64,000 nucleotides of DNA from Dromiciops gliroides (GCF_019393635.1 NC_057863.1:645830660-645894659); one strand, 5' to 3'; counted from the first letter of the stretch, positions 20,997 through 32,019 are shown. Numbers and translations: made by a program. The notes: generated from the letters alone by a model not told the origin.

Positions 20997-21229
20997 GAGA
21001 CACTGGCCAGCTGAAATGGATAGGGATTATCAACTGATTGGACATAGAAGGTGAGAGAAAGTTCAAGATGATTCCTAGGTTACTAATCTGGATGATTGGG
21101 AGAATGAGGGGACCCTAAACAGAAACAGGGAAGTTTGGACAAAGGAAGGATGAGTTTAGGGGGGAAGATAATGAGTTCTATTTTGGACATGTAGAGCTGC
21201 ATAACAGCAGCTGGGGATGTAGCTCAGGA

Positions 21230-21971
21230 GAGAGATGAGGGCTGGCTATGTAGTGTCATAGATGACATCATTCTGATTACTTAAACACTTGAGAGCTGGT
21301 GAGATCTCCAAGGAATAGAGTGCAGACGGAGAAGAAAATTGGGTCCTGAATGGAGACTTCTCTTTCTGAAAAAGGGGAGATCGGGAGTGGACAGGAGACA
21401 GAAAGTTGTGATGAATAGGGGGACGGGGGAGTGGCTGCCAACTCTCCCTGAGTGCTTGGGATTTCTATAACTCTGTTCCTGACCTGTGGCCTTGGGCTAG
21501 TCTCTGGGACTCTTACCATAGGTATAGCTGTTGGGGTTGAAGTTCAGTGATCTAAGCTACCTTTCTGCTTTAATATTCTGGGATTGTGTGGATTGACCCA
21601 TCAGTGCTCACTAGTACAAACATCCCCCACACTCACACACATAGGAGGGGGTATAGGGCTCAACTCTCTAATCCTCCCTCTCCCCTGAGCTCTTAGGGCA
21701 TTGAGTTTCCATATGCCCCAGAATGGTCCCTAAAGAAGGGGCTTTGAGATTCTCAGAGACTGGCCTCCTAGGGATTTAGGAAGGCTCCTTTTTGCTCTTT
21801 TGTCACCCCCATGTGGCTAATTCAAGCATTACAGCCTGGGCTCCTGAGGCTCAAGGGTCATTCCAAGGGAGAGAGGGACTCAGAATGGTCTGTTCCAGGA
21901 TGGGGAGGGGGGCAGGGTTTCTTTATCTACTAATGACAACATGGCCCTGGGACTCTGGCTTTGAGAGCCTC

Positions 21972-22006
<35 letters not shown>

Positions 22007-22231
22007 CAGACAGAGACAGAGACAGAGAGAGATTTTGAATGTGTTTCGAACATTGGGTGTGACGCTGCTTTTAACTGTGTTCCACAATGTTTGCCACTAA
22101 TTGAGCATGGGGTGCGCATGTTGCTGTGTGTAGGGCTCTCTGTGCGCCTGTAGCTGTTCAGTTGTGTCTCTGTAACTGTATGGGAAATGTTGGGTGTTTA
22201 TTATAGAATGTGTGACCATGCACATCTGATG

Positions 22232-22266
<35 letters not shown>

Positions 22267-22490
22267 AGAGAGACAGACAGAGAGACAGAGACAGACACAG
22301 AGAGAGAGAGAGGTGGTATGTCTCTGTGACTGTAACTTAGGGAGTGTGAGTGTGTGTGCACGCGCAAGCGTGTGCACGCTGAAGTGTGCGTGTGTGAGAT
22401 CAGGCCTTGAAAAGGCCCTAGGGACAGGGAGCAGGGGAGGGTGTGAAGGATCTGAGGAGAGGGGGGCAGGGGCGGGGCTGCCCCCAGGGT
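21230..22490. other. Intergenic DNA upstream of GNG8 with TG and GA simple repeats
   Basis: (TG)n at 21972-21996, (TG)n at 22234-22263 and GA/CAGA-rich runs at 21997-22031 and 22264-22313. No exon was recognised before the putative GNG8 exon 1. Confidence 0.7.
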
Positions 22491-22551
22491 GCTCTGGCAG
22501 CTGCTCCCTCCAGCCTCAGCCTCAGACATTGAGGCAGAGAAGGAGCAACAG
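22490..22551 (+). other. GNG8: Probable non-coding exon 1 of GNG8
   Basis: A CAACAG|GTAAGAG donor at 22551/22552 ends a GC- and CT-rich segment about 1.85 kb upstream of the GNG8 coding acceptor. The 5' end is uncertain. A non-coding first exon fits because the ATG lies well inside the next exon after a good acceptor. RNA evidence is needed. Confidence 0.45.
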
Positions 22552-22555
22552 GTAA

Positions 22556-24404
22556 GAGCCTCTTCCTGCCCCCTTCGCCTTCATTTGCCTTTCTTCTGTC
22601 CCTGCATCTCTGGGTCCCCAACCAACCATCTGTCCCTCCATCCCTCCATCCCTCCATCCCTCCATCCTCCTATCGCTACCCCTTCATTTCTCACCTGACC
22701 CTCATCTCCTTGGCTCTCTACCCCCTTTCTTCTCCATCCAACTGTTCTCTGTTATTGTTCTCAATCCCTCTGGTCCCCATCTTTCTGTCCCCCTCCTTCT
22801 GTCCCTCTGTCTTTCTCTCCCAGGAATGGGAGCTCAAGATTTGTGTGTGCTGGGGGCTGGGAGCTTGGATGTCTAGACCCTGCTGTCCCTTAGTGCTGGC
22901 TAATGAGTCAGTGACTTGGAGCTGGGGGCTAGGGAAGAGTGGGGGGGCCTCCTGGTGAGGAGAAGAGGGGGCAGCTGGTGCTTAGCTCTTAATTAGCCCC
23001 TCTTCCCAGGCCCCCCTCCTTTCCCACCAGGACCTTAATTCTCTTTTGCTCTAGAGCTGGTGCTAATTGGCATGGGGAGTCCTCCCCCTTCCTTTCCACC
23101 TTCCCCCCCCCACCTTGGCCCTGACACTCAACAAGACATGGCTATAGTCCATCCCCCACCTCTCTCAACTCTAGGGGAATGATAGGAAATAGACAACCAG
23201 GGTGGGGGGGGCAACAGAGAGCACCCCGCCATCTGTTCTGCCATCCATGTTCCCAATCTCCATTTCCCTTCCTCTGCACCCTGTTCTTCATTCTTGGCTC
23301 CCCCATTCCTCTGTCCTTCACCACTGTTTGCTTCTTTCTCCATACCATTCCCTCTCTGTATCCTTCTTTCTCTTGCTCCTTCTCTCTATCACTCTATTCC
23401 CTCATCTTCCCCTTTTCTTCCATGCCTGTCTTTCATCTCTCACTCCTCTGTCCCTTCATCTCTCTTTCTACATCTCTCTGGTTCTTCCTATTTTCCTCCC
23501 CCTGTCCTTTCATTGAGTTTCTAGTTTCTTTCATCCTTTATTCCTTTTTTGCATCCTTTTCTTCTTTATCCCTATCATCCTGCCCCCTGTCCCTCCATCC
23601 CTCTATCCCTCTGTCCCCATCCCTGATTCCTTCCACTCTTGCCCCTCCACTCTCTGTCTCTCCATCCTTCTCTCCCATGCTTATTTTTCTCACTTTGGTT
23701 CCCCATTTCTGTTTCCCTCCACCCCTTCTACTCCTATCCTGCACTCTGTCCCTCATCATTACCTTCCAACTATATGCCCCAACCCCTCTTGCCATTCATG
23801 TTTTTCCCAATTCCTGTTCCTCATTTCTCATTCCGGATACTCCATCTCTTGGTCCTTCGTTCTTCTCTTACATCCCTATGTCCCTTTATTGCTTTGCCTG
23901 TCCATGTCTGTTTTCTCTCACTCCTCCAATTTCTCTCTATCCTTCTATTACCCACCCCAGTTTCTCTACATTCCTTTCTTCCTCAACCCTGTTTTTGACT
24001 GTTCCACAATGCTTCTCTTCTAATGCTCTGTCCCTCAGTCTCCTCCTGTCCATTTCCCTAAATTCTCCCTCATCCCTGTTTCTCCCTTCCTGACCCTTCG
24101 TCCTTGTGCCTCGTCCATCTGCCCCTCCATGCCTGTTTTCTTTAATCGCTAACTTCCACCCCCTTTTTCATTCTTTATTCCTGACCCTTTACTCCTGCGC
24201 CTTGTTCCTATGGCCCCTCATGACTATTTTCTTTCATTTTTGTCTCTTTTCTCTATTTCCCATTCCTGTTTCTCTCCATTCCTGTTCCCTGTTTTTATCC
24301 TCCATTCCTCTATTGTTTGTTCCAATCTCCCTCCATTTCCCTGACCCCCCCTTCCAATTCCTCTCAGCCCTCTGTTCCCTATCTCTTTGTCCCTCTGTCC
24401 CCAG
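22556..24404 (+). repeat. Pyrimidine-rich degenerate simple repeat filling GNG8 intron 1
   Basis: About 1.6 kb is dominated by CCCTCCATC, CTGTCCCT and TTCCC words on the + strand. It is densest at 22560-22830 and 23220-24400, and is interrupted by a motif-rich island at 22830-23130. The skew removes stops and creates long meaningless ORFs such as 23179-24093. It ends in the GNG8 acceptor. Confidence 0.75.
22830..23130 (+). promoter_or_regulatory. Motif-rich island in GNG8 intron 1
   Basis: A non-simple, non-repeat island within the pyrimidine tract. It carries TGAGTCAGTGAC (AP-1/MAF-like), CTTAATTAGCCCC and GCTAATTGG (homeodomain-like) and CAGCTG (E-box). Candidate conserved enhancer; function is inference. 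Confidence 0.4.
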
Positions 24405-24527
24405 GGCATCTGTAGGTGCATTAACCCTTTCCTCACCACAACAATGTCCAACAACATGGCCAAGATTGCTGAGGCCCGAAAGACAGTGGAGCAGCTGAAG
24501 TTGGAGGTCAACATTGAACGCATGAAG
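24405..24527 (+). CDS. GNG8: GNG8 first coding exon
   Basis: The acceptor is GTCCCCAG|GGCATC. The exon has a 39-nt 5' UTR, ATG at 24444 and 28 codons ending ERMK before the donor AAG|GTATGC. It encodes the N-terminal coiled-coil helix that contacts Gbeta. Confidence 0.95.
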
Positions 24528-26991
24528 GTATGCACAAATGAGGGAGTGGAGGCTAAGGAAATGAGGGACAAAGAGATTCACTCCTCAGACATGGGATCTG
24601 CATTGTCCAGTGGGGCCAGAGAAAAGAGGAGAGGGAAAAACACTTGGTGTCTGGTATAGTAAATACTGTGCTGGACTTGAAGTCGGGAGAATTTATTTGA
24701 AACTTGCCTTAGACACTTATTCCTCCTGTGGTTATTGGTAAGTTTTTATCTCTCAGAGTCTTAGTTTCCAAATCTGGAAATGGGGATAATAACAATATTT
24801 GTGCTATCTGCCTTGCAGGGTTGGAGAGAAAAGTGCTTTGTAAGTCTAAAAATATCTAATCTCATTCAATTCTTGTGAAAACAAAATGACATGAAATGAG
24901 GTAGATGAAAGTATAACTTCATGCATTCTGATGGCCTAGGCAACTTTGAAAGAGGTCTCCAGTGGAGTGCCCTAGGGATCTTTACCTGGCCTTGTAATGT
25001 TGAATATTTTTTATTAATTACTTGGATAAAGGCATAGGAGGCATCTTTATAAAACCTGGAGGTAATACAAAATTGGGAGGGAAAGCGGACCCCAGATGAA
25101 AAAGACAGGATTCCCAAAGAATTTAAAATCCACTAATGACCCCAGGTTTTTTTTCAGACAAACTACTATCTAACCATCTTGGATTGATAAAACCGATTTT
25201 TTGAACTTAAGTATAAAACTTTATCATTCTTGAATTAGACCTAGGTCCTGGTTAGTGTCAATAATGAATTCCCTGAAGTGGCTCATTATTTGAATTTGCA
25301 TAGCATATTTCCATTGGTCTGAAACCAGTTAAAATATTTTACATAATTCTGTCTTCAAATAGTATGAATTCAAACATATTCAGCCCCTTCAGGAGATCTG
25401 TTATTTTCACCCACTGTGACCTGGCTGCCTATCTTATTAGATTCAATCCAGTGTGGTTTAATGGTTAGAGAGCTGGCCTCAGAGCCCTGATCATAGGGGC
25501 ATAGATTTAAGACCTGCGTGGGACCTTAGCTGTCATTGGATACCACCCCCTCACTTTTTAAATGAAGAAACTGAGGCATACAGCAGGGAAGTGACTTGTT
25601 CAGGGTCACGTAGCTTGTAAGGGTTTGATGGATTTGAACTCGGGTCTTCCTGATTCCAATCTGGGTTCCCACCCTGTCTCTGGCATATCCTAGCCATATG
25701 AGCCAGGGCCAGGCACATAACCTCTCAGTGCCTCCGAGCAGCTCTCTGAGGCTAAAAGTTGGAGAACAGTGATGATCTATATTGGAGAAGAGAAGGGTGA
25801 GTGGCATAATAATTGTATTTGAATACTTACAAGTGGAAGAGAGATTAGACCCATTTTATTTGTACTCAAAGGGCAAGACTAAGCAGTAAATAAGAAAATC
25901 TAAGCTTCATGTCAAAAGACTTCTGTGGGTGGTAGTGTGTTCTCCCTCCTTGGAAGTCTTCAAGCAAGGGGTGGATAGCCATTTGTAGGGTGGGTTGTAT
26001 TGGGGGATCCCCTTTATGAGCATATATTTAACCAGCTGAGGTCCCTTCCAATTTGGAAATTCTTTGATATAAACCTGAGTTCTTACAAGTGGTAGTAGGG
26101 GCACTAGATGGAGGGACCAAGGTTGGAGCTGAGCGTCTGGTTCTTGAACTCTGATGTTGGATAAGACCCTTCTCCTTTATGAGCCTCAGTTCTCTCATTT
26201 GCAAAATGGGTGGGTTGGTGTGGTAAGCATGGTGCTGAGTGGGGGCAGGGGCAGGGGCAGGGATGACCTGGGTTTGACTCCTGGACCCTTCTCTTACTCC
26301 CTAATGTTATCTGGGGTTGAAACCCTTTGAATCTCAGTGTTCTGATCTGGAAAGTGAAGGGGCTTGGCTTGAGGTCCCCATTCAGCTTCAGATCTTTGAT
26401 TCCACATAGCTTGAGACCACCTTTCTCCAGCCCTAAATCTTGTGATCACGTGACAAAACAGCTGTAGGTCCAGGCAGCAGGACTGAGAAGAGACTGCTGC
26501 AGTTTTGGGGTCGGTCAGCCCGTACAGCTGCTGGGAGGAAGGAAGAGTGAGATTCCGGGCTTGGCCAGGGGGTGACGCTATGGCTATGGGACTGGGCTGG
26601 GAGCCTAGACCCGAGGCCCCGCCCAGGGGGCGTCCCTGACAAGCGGCAGGATGAGGGTGCATTCCCAAGCTCGGCCACGCGGAGGAAAGTCTGGAAAAGA
26701 GGCTGCGATTTCAGCTATGGCCACATGGTGGTGCTGCTCACCGGCGACCACGGAGAGATACTCGATGTAGTTCCACACTCGACCAGAAGGTGTCACTTAA
26801 GTGGTCTCTGCTCGGATGGGTGGTGGCTAGCGATGCGCTTAACCCTTTCCCTTCCGCCTTAGGTATCCAAAGCTGGGGCCGAACTGCTGGCTTTCTGCGA
26901 GGCGCATGTGAAGGAGGACCCACTGGTGACCCCGGTGCCCGCCGCTGAGAACCCCTTCCGCGAGAAACGACTTTTCTGCGTCCTGCTCTGA
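24405..26991 (+). CDS. GNG8: GNG8, G protein subunit gamma 8 (gene span, two coding exons)
   Basis: The spliced protein is 70 residues, equal to human GNG8 in length and nearly identical in sequence: [20 protein letters not shown], then EVNIERMK, then [20 protein letters not shown] through the C-terminal [14 protein letters not shown]. Gamma subunits pair with a Gbeta subunit through an N-terminal helix and anchor the dimer to the membrane. The CVLL CaaX box with terminal leucine predicts geranylgeranylation at Cys67. Coding is 24444-24527 (28 codons) plus 26863-26988 (42 codons) and stop TGA at 26989-26991. The split after MK is the usual gamma-gene intron site. Gly33 replaces the alanine of the human protein as I recall it. 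Family expression in olfactory and vomeronasal neurons is known but not visible here. Confidence 0.97.
24645..24860 (+). mobile_element. MIR-type SINE in GNG8 intron 2
   Basis: GTAAATACTGTGCTGGACTT, then CAAATCTGGAAATGGGGATA, TTGCAGGGTTGGAGAG and AAGTGCTTTGTAAGTC. Confidence 0.65.
24935..25110 (+). mobile_element. CR1/L3-type LINE reverse-transcriptase fragment
   Basis: Residue blocks resembling the CR1 reverse transcriptase GVPxGSxLGPVLFNIFIND...KLGG region can be read: [11 protein letters not shown] and NTKLGG. They are scattered over frames and decayed. Confidence 0.55.
25110..26420. mobile_element. Mosaic of MIR and CR1/L3 relics in GNG8 intron 2
   Basis: MIR minus at about 25520-25665 (AAATGAAGAAACTGAGGC). 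CR1/L3 3' end plus at about 25825-26075 (GGAAGTCTTCAAGCAAGGGG, GAGGTCCCTTCCAATTTGG). MIR plus at about 26125-26415 (GAGCCTCAGTTCTCTCATTT). Confidence 0.6.
26863..26991 (+). CDS. GNG8: GNG8 terminal coding exon with CaaX box
   Basis: The acceptor CCGCCTTAG opens onto GTATCC in phase 0, and the exon carries 42 codons ending CVLL and TGA. It contains the conserved ENPF loop and the prenylation motif. Confidence 0.96.
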   Translation, partial: VSKAGAELLAFCEAHVKEDPLVTPVPAAENPFREKRLFCVLL

Positions 26992-27021
26992 ATCCCCCTA
27001 GTTCCCTAAAAAAACCACAGA

Positions 27022-27027
27022 AATAAA
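27022..27027 (+). promoter_or_regulatory. GNG8: AATAAA poly(A) signal of GNG8
   Basis: A canonical hexamer only about 30 nt past the GNG8 stop. It implies a very short 3' UTR of roughly 50 nt. Confidence 0.8.
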
Positions 27028-27029
27028 AC

Positions 27030-28190
27030 GAATGGCTTCTGCATCTCCTGACCTTGTAGGGGCAACTGAGGCACGGGCAGGAGGGGGCGGTTGGGACAGG
27101 AGCTTTGGATTTATCGGAATCCCGTGTCCTTCCCCCGGGACAGTGGGAGTGATAGAGGGATAGGGTGGGGATGATGAGAAAAGGATCACTCATCCTCCCC
27201 CCCCCCCCCCGTCCCTTCTCTTCTCCATCAGCCCCTGCATCTGGCCGTTCGTGGGCAGTCCCCATCCACTCCCCACTCCTTCTGAACCACTCCCTGAGGC
27301 CATCCCCCGTTTTCTTCGCGCTTGGTCCCCTCTTTTCTCCATATTTGACTATAGCCCATAGCCCATAGCCCGTTCTGACCAAAAGCGAATCCTACGTATT
27401 AACTGCCGCATCTGGGTGGGCGACGTACTCCCACTTGTCCCCTAGGGTGCCCTAACAGAGCTTCTGTATTGCCCTCCAGCTGGGCCCTCTTATGACTGCT
27501 TTTGGCGGGAGGGGCAGCTGCCAAGACTGAGACACCCCATCCCCAATTCTTGTGTCTAAGAGGCAAGGAGCCTCTGGGCCAGTGGGCGCATTGAGGGGAG
27601 CGCTGGCGGGGGCTGGGGGGAGGTGAGCAATGGAGGCTCAGGCTGGGACCACGGGAGGGGCGGGATCGGAGGGAGCCCACACTCCTCCATCCCAAAGGTG
27701 TAGATGGGGGCCAGGGGAGGGAGAGGGAACCAGAAAAGGGGGGGGAGGAGCGGACAGGTCATTGCTCAGTTATTAACAATTAGATTAGGGTCCCCGGGGT
27801 CCACTCCTTCCTGCTGGGAGGACAGAAGAGCTGTAATTATATCTCTGCATCCCCTCCGCCGCCGGCTCCGGGCCCAGGTTGCATCATGTCTGCTGGAATC
27901 CCTGGGGAAATGGGAGTGAGGCAGGATTCTGTGGGGGTTGGGCTGCGGGGGAGGGCTCGGTGAGTGGGCTCCTTTGGCAAAGGAAAAGGAGGAGCTGGGA
28001 GGTGGCTAGATCTTGGGAATTTCAGAAACCTAAAACTCTGGAATCAATGAACCTCAGGTTCTTAGAAACGTAAGAGTCCCATCAGCTCATTTAAAGACCC
28101 AAAGAAGGGGAAGGCATCACATGGTGATCTGTGAGGAATGGATGCTTGGAGAAAAGGGACTGCAGGTTAGGGATTGGGGGAATGGGGAAG
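27030..28190. other. Repeat-poor intergenic segment downstream of GNG8
   Basis: CpG-containing and largely unique. The stretch at 27755-27880 (TTATTAACAATTAGATTAGG, GAGCTGTAATTATATC) looks like a homeodomain-motif island. No exon is supported. Confidence 0.45.
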
Positions 28191-28194
28191 GGAG

Positions 28195-28470
28195 TAGCGG
28201 CAAGAGTCCAGGGATGGAATTCAGGGAGGCCTGGGTTCAAATTCGAGTTCTGAGGTGAGGCTAGGTAGATAGCCTTGGGCAAGTGCCTGCCAGATTTGGG
28301 AACTCAATATCTCTAATTATACAGTGGTGTGTGTGTGTGTGTGTGAAACAGATGACAGAGACAGAGACGGAGACAGAGGCAGAGACAGAGAGGAGACAGA
28401 GAGTACAGAAAGACAGAGACAAAGAGAGTGAGAGTGAGAGAGACAGAGAAAGACAGAGAGAAGGTCTCTA
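28195..28470 (+). repeat. SINE relic followed by TG/GA simple repeat
   Basis: GGCCTGGGTTCAAATTCGAG and CCTTGGGCAAGTGCCTGCC mark an old SINE (about 28205-28290). A (TG)n run at about 28325-28344 and GACAGAGA-rich sequence to 28465 follow. Confidence 0.6.
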
Positions 28471-29160
28471 TGTCCTAATATTTAATAGTTCCATACCTGG
28501 AGGATGAAGTTCATTAGGTAAAGAGGGTGGGGAGGCAAATGGACAGATTGGGGGAATTGACTGGAGATATATAAATTGAGGGCTTGGCCAAAGAAAGTCA
28601 GGGGAACTGGGATTGATGAAATTAGAAAGAAAGAGGGTTGGGCACTGAAAATAGAGAGCAGAAAAGTCTGGGAAGGGGAGGGGACAGGAAACTCAGGCTC
28701 ATGGGAGGGCCACCTCCCCATAGGAACCCAAGAGGTCAGGGACAGGGCAGTCCCTGTGCCTCAGGAACCTGGTGTCCTATGAGTCCAGGCCTCGCTGATC
28801 TCATTACTTACTGAATGGGACGAAACCACAGGGCTCCGGTCTGGCAGTTTACCTCCTGAAATGGTAGTACCAGACCCAGGCCCCACGAGGGCCAAAAATG
28901 CCAGAGATGAACTCTGGTGGGAATTCTAAATTCTCTGGTCCACTCATGTTTGACTGCAGACAAGTTCCCTGGGTATCGAACATCACCTTCATCCCTACAA
29001 CAGGTATCAGCCTAACTTCAGTGTCATCTTGGACCATGGGACAGAACATTTGGTTCTCATTACTCTTCCCTGACCAGGGGGAGCATGGTCTGAAGTCATA
29101 TTGAAGCCTATAGCTGGCTGATGCCCCTGCCCATCTCTGGCAGCCAGCATCTGACATTAA
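28470..29160. other. Unique intergenic DNA
   Basis: About 700 bp without recognised repeats or exons. Confidence 0.4.
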
Positions 29161-29184
29161 AGTTGTTGTTTGTCCCTTGTTCTT

Positions 29185-29345
29185 TTTTTTCCCCCTTTTT
29201 TGGGGGTGGGGTGGGGCAATTGGGGTTAAGTGACTTGCCCAGAGTCACACAGCTAGTAAGTGTCAAGTGTCTGAGGCTGGATTTGAACTCAGATCCTCCT
29301 GAATCCAGGGCCAGTGCTCTATCCACTGTACCACCTAGCTGCTCC
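29185..29345 (-). mobile_element. Short SINE
   Basis: T/C-rich start, reversed SINE body, end at CACCTAGCTGCTCC. It is flanked by 14-bp duplications at 29171-29184 and 29346-29359. Confidence 0.92.
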
Positions 29346-29359
29346 TGTCCCTCATTCTT

Positions 29360-30481
29360 TTTTTTTTTTTTTTTACATATAAGGTATTTTATTTTTTCTG
29401 TTACATGTAAAGATAGTTCTCAACTTTTGTTTATACAAGCTTTACAATTTCAGATTTTTCTCCCTCCCTCCCCTCCCTCCCCCCTCCCCTAGACAGCAGG
29501 TAATCTGATATAGGTTATATCTATATATCTATATCTGTATATACATATACATATACAGATATAGATATATCTATACACACACATATATATACACATAATA
29601 ACATTAATCCTATTTCTGCATTAGTCCTGTTATAAGAGAAAAAATCAGAGCAATGATGAAAAACCTCAAAATAGAAAAAAAAAACAACAGCACCAAAAGC
29701 AAAAGAAATAGTATGGTTCATTCAGCATCTATACTCCACAGTTCTTTTTTTTTTTTCTTGGATTTGGAGATCCTCTTCTATCATGAGTTCCCTGGAACTC
29801 TTCTGTACCATTGCATTGGTGAGAAGAATATAGTCCATCATAGTAGATCAACATTCAATGTTGATGATACTGTGTACAATGTTCTTCTGGTTCTGCTCAT
29901 CTCACTCATCATCAGCTCACATAAGACCCTCCAGGTTTCTCTGAACTCTTCCTGCTCATCATTTCTTACAGCACAATAGTATTCCATTGTATTCATATAC
30001 CACAACTTGTCCAACCATTCCCCAATTGATGGGCACCCCCTCAACTTCCAATTCCTTGCTACCACGTAAAGAGCAGCTATAAATATTTTTGTACGTGTGA
30101 GTCCCTTTCCCCTTTCCATGATCTCTTTGGGAAAAAGACCCAAAAGTGGTATTGCTGGGTCAAAGGGTATGCACAGCTTTATCGCCCTTTGGGCATAATT
30201 CCAAATTGCTCTCCAGAATGGTTGGATCAGTTCACAGCTCCACCAACAATGAATTAGTGTTCCAATTTTCCCACAGCTTCTCCAACATTTATTATTTTCC
30301 TTTTTTGTCATTTTAGCCAATCTGATAGGTGTCAGGTGGTACCTCAGAGTTGTTTTAATTTGCATCTCTCTAATCATTAGAGATTTAGAGCATTTTTTCA
30401 TATGGGAATAGATAGCTTTGGTTTCTTCATCAGAAAACTGCCTGTTCATATCCTTTGACCATTTCTCAATTGGAGAATGCC
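29360..30481 (-). mobile_element. L1 LINE, 5'-truncated, ORF2 C-terminus and 3' UTR
   Basis: The minus frame at about 29838-30506 reads [76 protein letters not shown] and WLDKLWYMNTMEYYCAVRND, the L1 ORF2 C-terminal region. The 3' UTR has an AT-rich simple repeat (29515-29595) and a C/T-rich run. Target duplications are at 29346-29359 and 30482-30495. The frame is well preserved, so it is fairly young. Confidence 0.93.
29515..29597 (+). repeat. ATAT/CTATAT-rich simple repeat in the L1 3' UTR
   Basis: TATATCTATATATCTATATC and similar words within the L1 copy. Confidence 0.9.
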
Positions 30482-30781
30482 TGTTCCTCATTCTTGAAGA
30501 GGACATCAGGAGGTGATGTCATGACTTGCAGTGAATTGGATTTAAGTGAGTGAAGGCTGTGCAAAGTCACAAGCCTCACTAGTAGCACAATATACATCAG
30601 AAGGACTTGAGGTGGCCCCAGATGTTTGAGGCAATCAGGGTTAAGTGACTTGCCCAGGGTCACACAGCTAATAACTGTCAAGTGTCTGAGGTCAGATTTG
30701 AACTCAACTTCTCCTGACTCCAGGGTCAGTGTTCTAGCCACTATGCTACCTAGCTCCTCTGCTGGTTAAAATAGAGACCAG

Positions 30782-31896
30782 AAGAACAGGCATTTTCAGA
30801 AAAAGAAATTGAAGCTCTCTATAGTAATATGAAAAAATGTTCTAAATCATTATTGATTAGAGAAATGCAAATTAAAAGAATTCTGAGGTACCACCACACA
30901 CCTATCACATTGGCTAATATGACAAAAACGGAAAATGATAAATGTTGGAGTAGATGTGGGAAAATTGGAACATTAATGCACTGTTGGTAGAATTGTGAAC
31001 TGATCCAAGTATTCTGGAGAGCAATTTGGAACTGTGCCCAAAGGACTATAAAACCATTACCCAGCAATACCACTACAAGGTCTATATCCCAAAGAAATCA
31101 TAAAAAAGGGGAAAGGACCCACATGTACAAAAATATTTAAAGCTTCTCCTTTTGTGGTGGCAAAGAATTTGAAACTGAGGTGATACTCATCAATTGGGGA
31201 ATGGCTGAACAAGTTGTGGTATGTGAATGTAATGGAATACTATTGTGCGATAAGAAATACGATCAGGCAGATTCCAGAAATCTGGAAAGACTTAAGTGAA
31301 CTGATGCTGAGTGAAGTGAACAGAACCAGGAGAACATTGTACACAATAACAGCAACATTGTGTGATGATCTTGTAAGAGACTTGGTTCTTCTCAGCAATG
31401 CGATGATCCAGGACAATTCCAAAAGACTCATGATGGGAAATGCTCTCCATGTCTGGAAAAAGAACTATGGAGTCTGAATGAAGATTGAAGTATACTATTT
31501 TCACCTTTTTGTTGTTATTTTTGTTTATTCCTTCTTTTGGGTTTTCTCTTTTGTTCTAATTCTTCTCTCACAACATGACTAATGTGGAAATATGTTCAGC
31601 ATGATTGTAATGTATAACCTATATCAGATTGCTTGATGTCTTGGAGAGTGGGGAGGGAGAAAAATTTAGAACTCAAAATCTTACAGAAATGAATGTTGAA
31701 AATTTGCTTTACATGTAATTTGAAAAAAAAAGTATGGGGCAGCTAGGTGGCACAGTGGATAAAGCACTGGCCCTGGATTTAGGAGGACCTGAATTAAAAC
31801 CTAACCCTAGACACTTGACACTTACTAGCTGTGTGACCCTGGGCAAGTCACTTAAACCTCATTGCCCTGCCAAAAAAAAATACTATTAAGAAAAAA
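30782..31896 (+). mobile_element. L1 LINE, 5'-truncated, opposite orientation to its neighbour
   Basis: The L1 ORF2 C-terminal region is readable (MWYVNVMEYYCAIRNTIRQI at 31214, then EVNRTRRTLYTITATLCDDL) with several frame breaks upstream, followed by 3' UTR and an A tail. Perfect 14-bp duplications AAAATAGAGACCAG lie at 30768-30781 and 31897-31910. A SINE (31735-31880) sits in its tail. Confidence 0.92.
31735..31880 (+). mobile_element. Short SINE in an L1 tail
   Basis: Complete head, B-box slightly changed (GAATTAAAACC), CCTCATTGCCCTGCC end and A tail. Confidence 0.9.
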
Positions 31897-32019
31897 AAAA
31901 TAGAGACCAGCAGATTGGTGTCCATCTGCACTTGGGATTTAGCACCCTACTCATAATCTTTGAACTTTTCAGTGATGGCCCACTTTAAAGCCAAGAATTA
32001 TTGTTTGTCCTTTCTTCTT

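Larger units (their letters stand above)
20450..21230 (+). repeat. Family X long copy, interrupted by two SINEs
   Basis: TAGGGAGCTACTACAGATTT, GAGCAGGGAAGTGACACAG, GATGAGGGGGAGCCTGAAC, GATTGGACATAGAAGGTGAG and AAGATGATTCCTAGGTTACT are in the order of a widespread old mammalian repeat whose class I cannot name with confidence. Confidence 0.55.
29161..30762 (-). mobile_element. Long SINE split by an L1 and a short SINE
   Basis: Outer pieces are 29161-29184 (tail end GTTGTTTGTCCCTTGTTCTT) and 30482-30762 (GAAGAGGACATCAGGAGGTG through the reversed head). Three copies of a TGTYCCTYRTTCTT site (29171-29184, 29346-29359, 30482-30495) mark two insertions at one position. Confidence 0.8.

Noticed and set aside
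23179-24093. 304-residue open frame on the + strand
   Set aside because: It consists of Ser/Leu/Pro/Phe repeats from pyrimidine-rich simple sequence in GNG8 intron 1, with no domain or codon signature.
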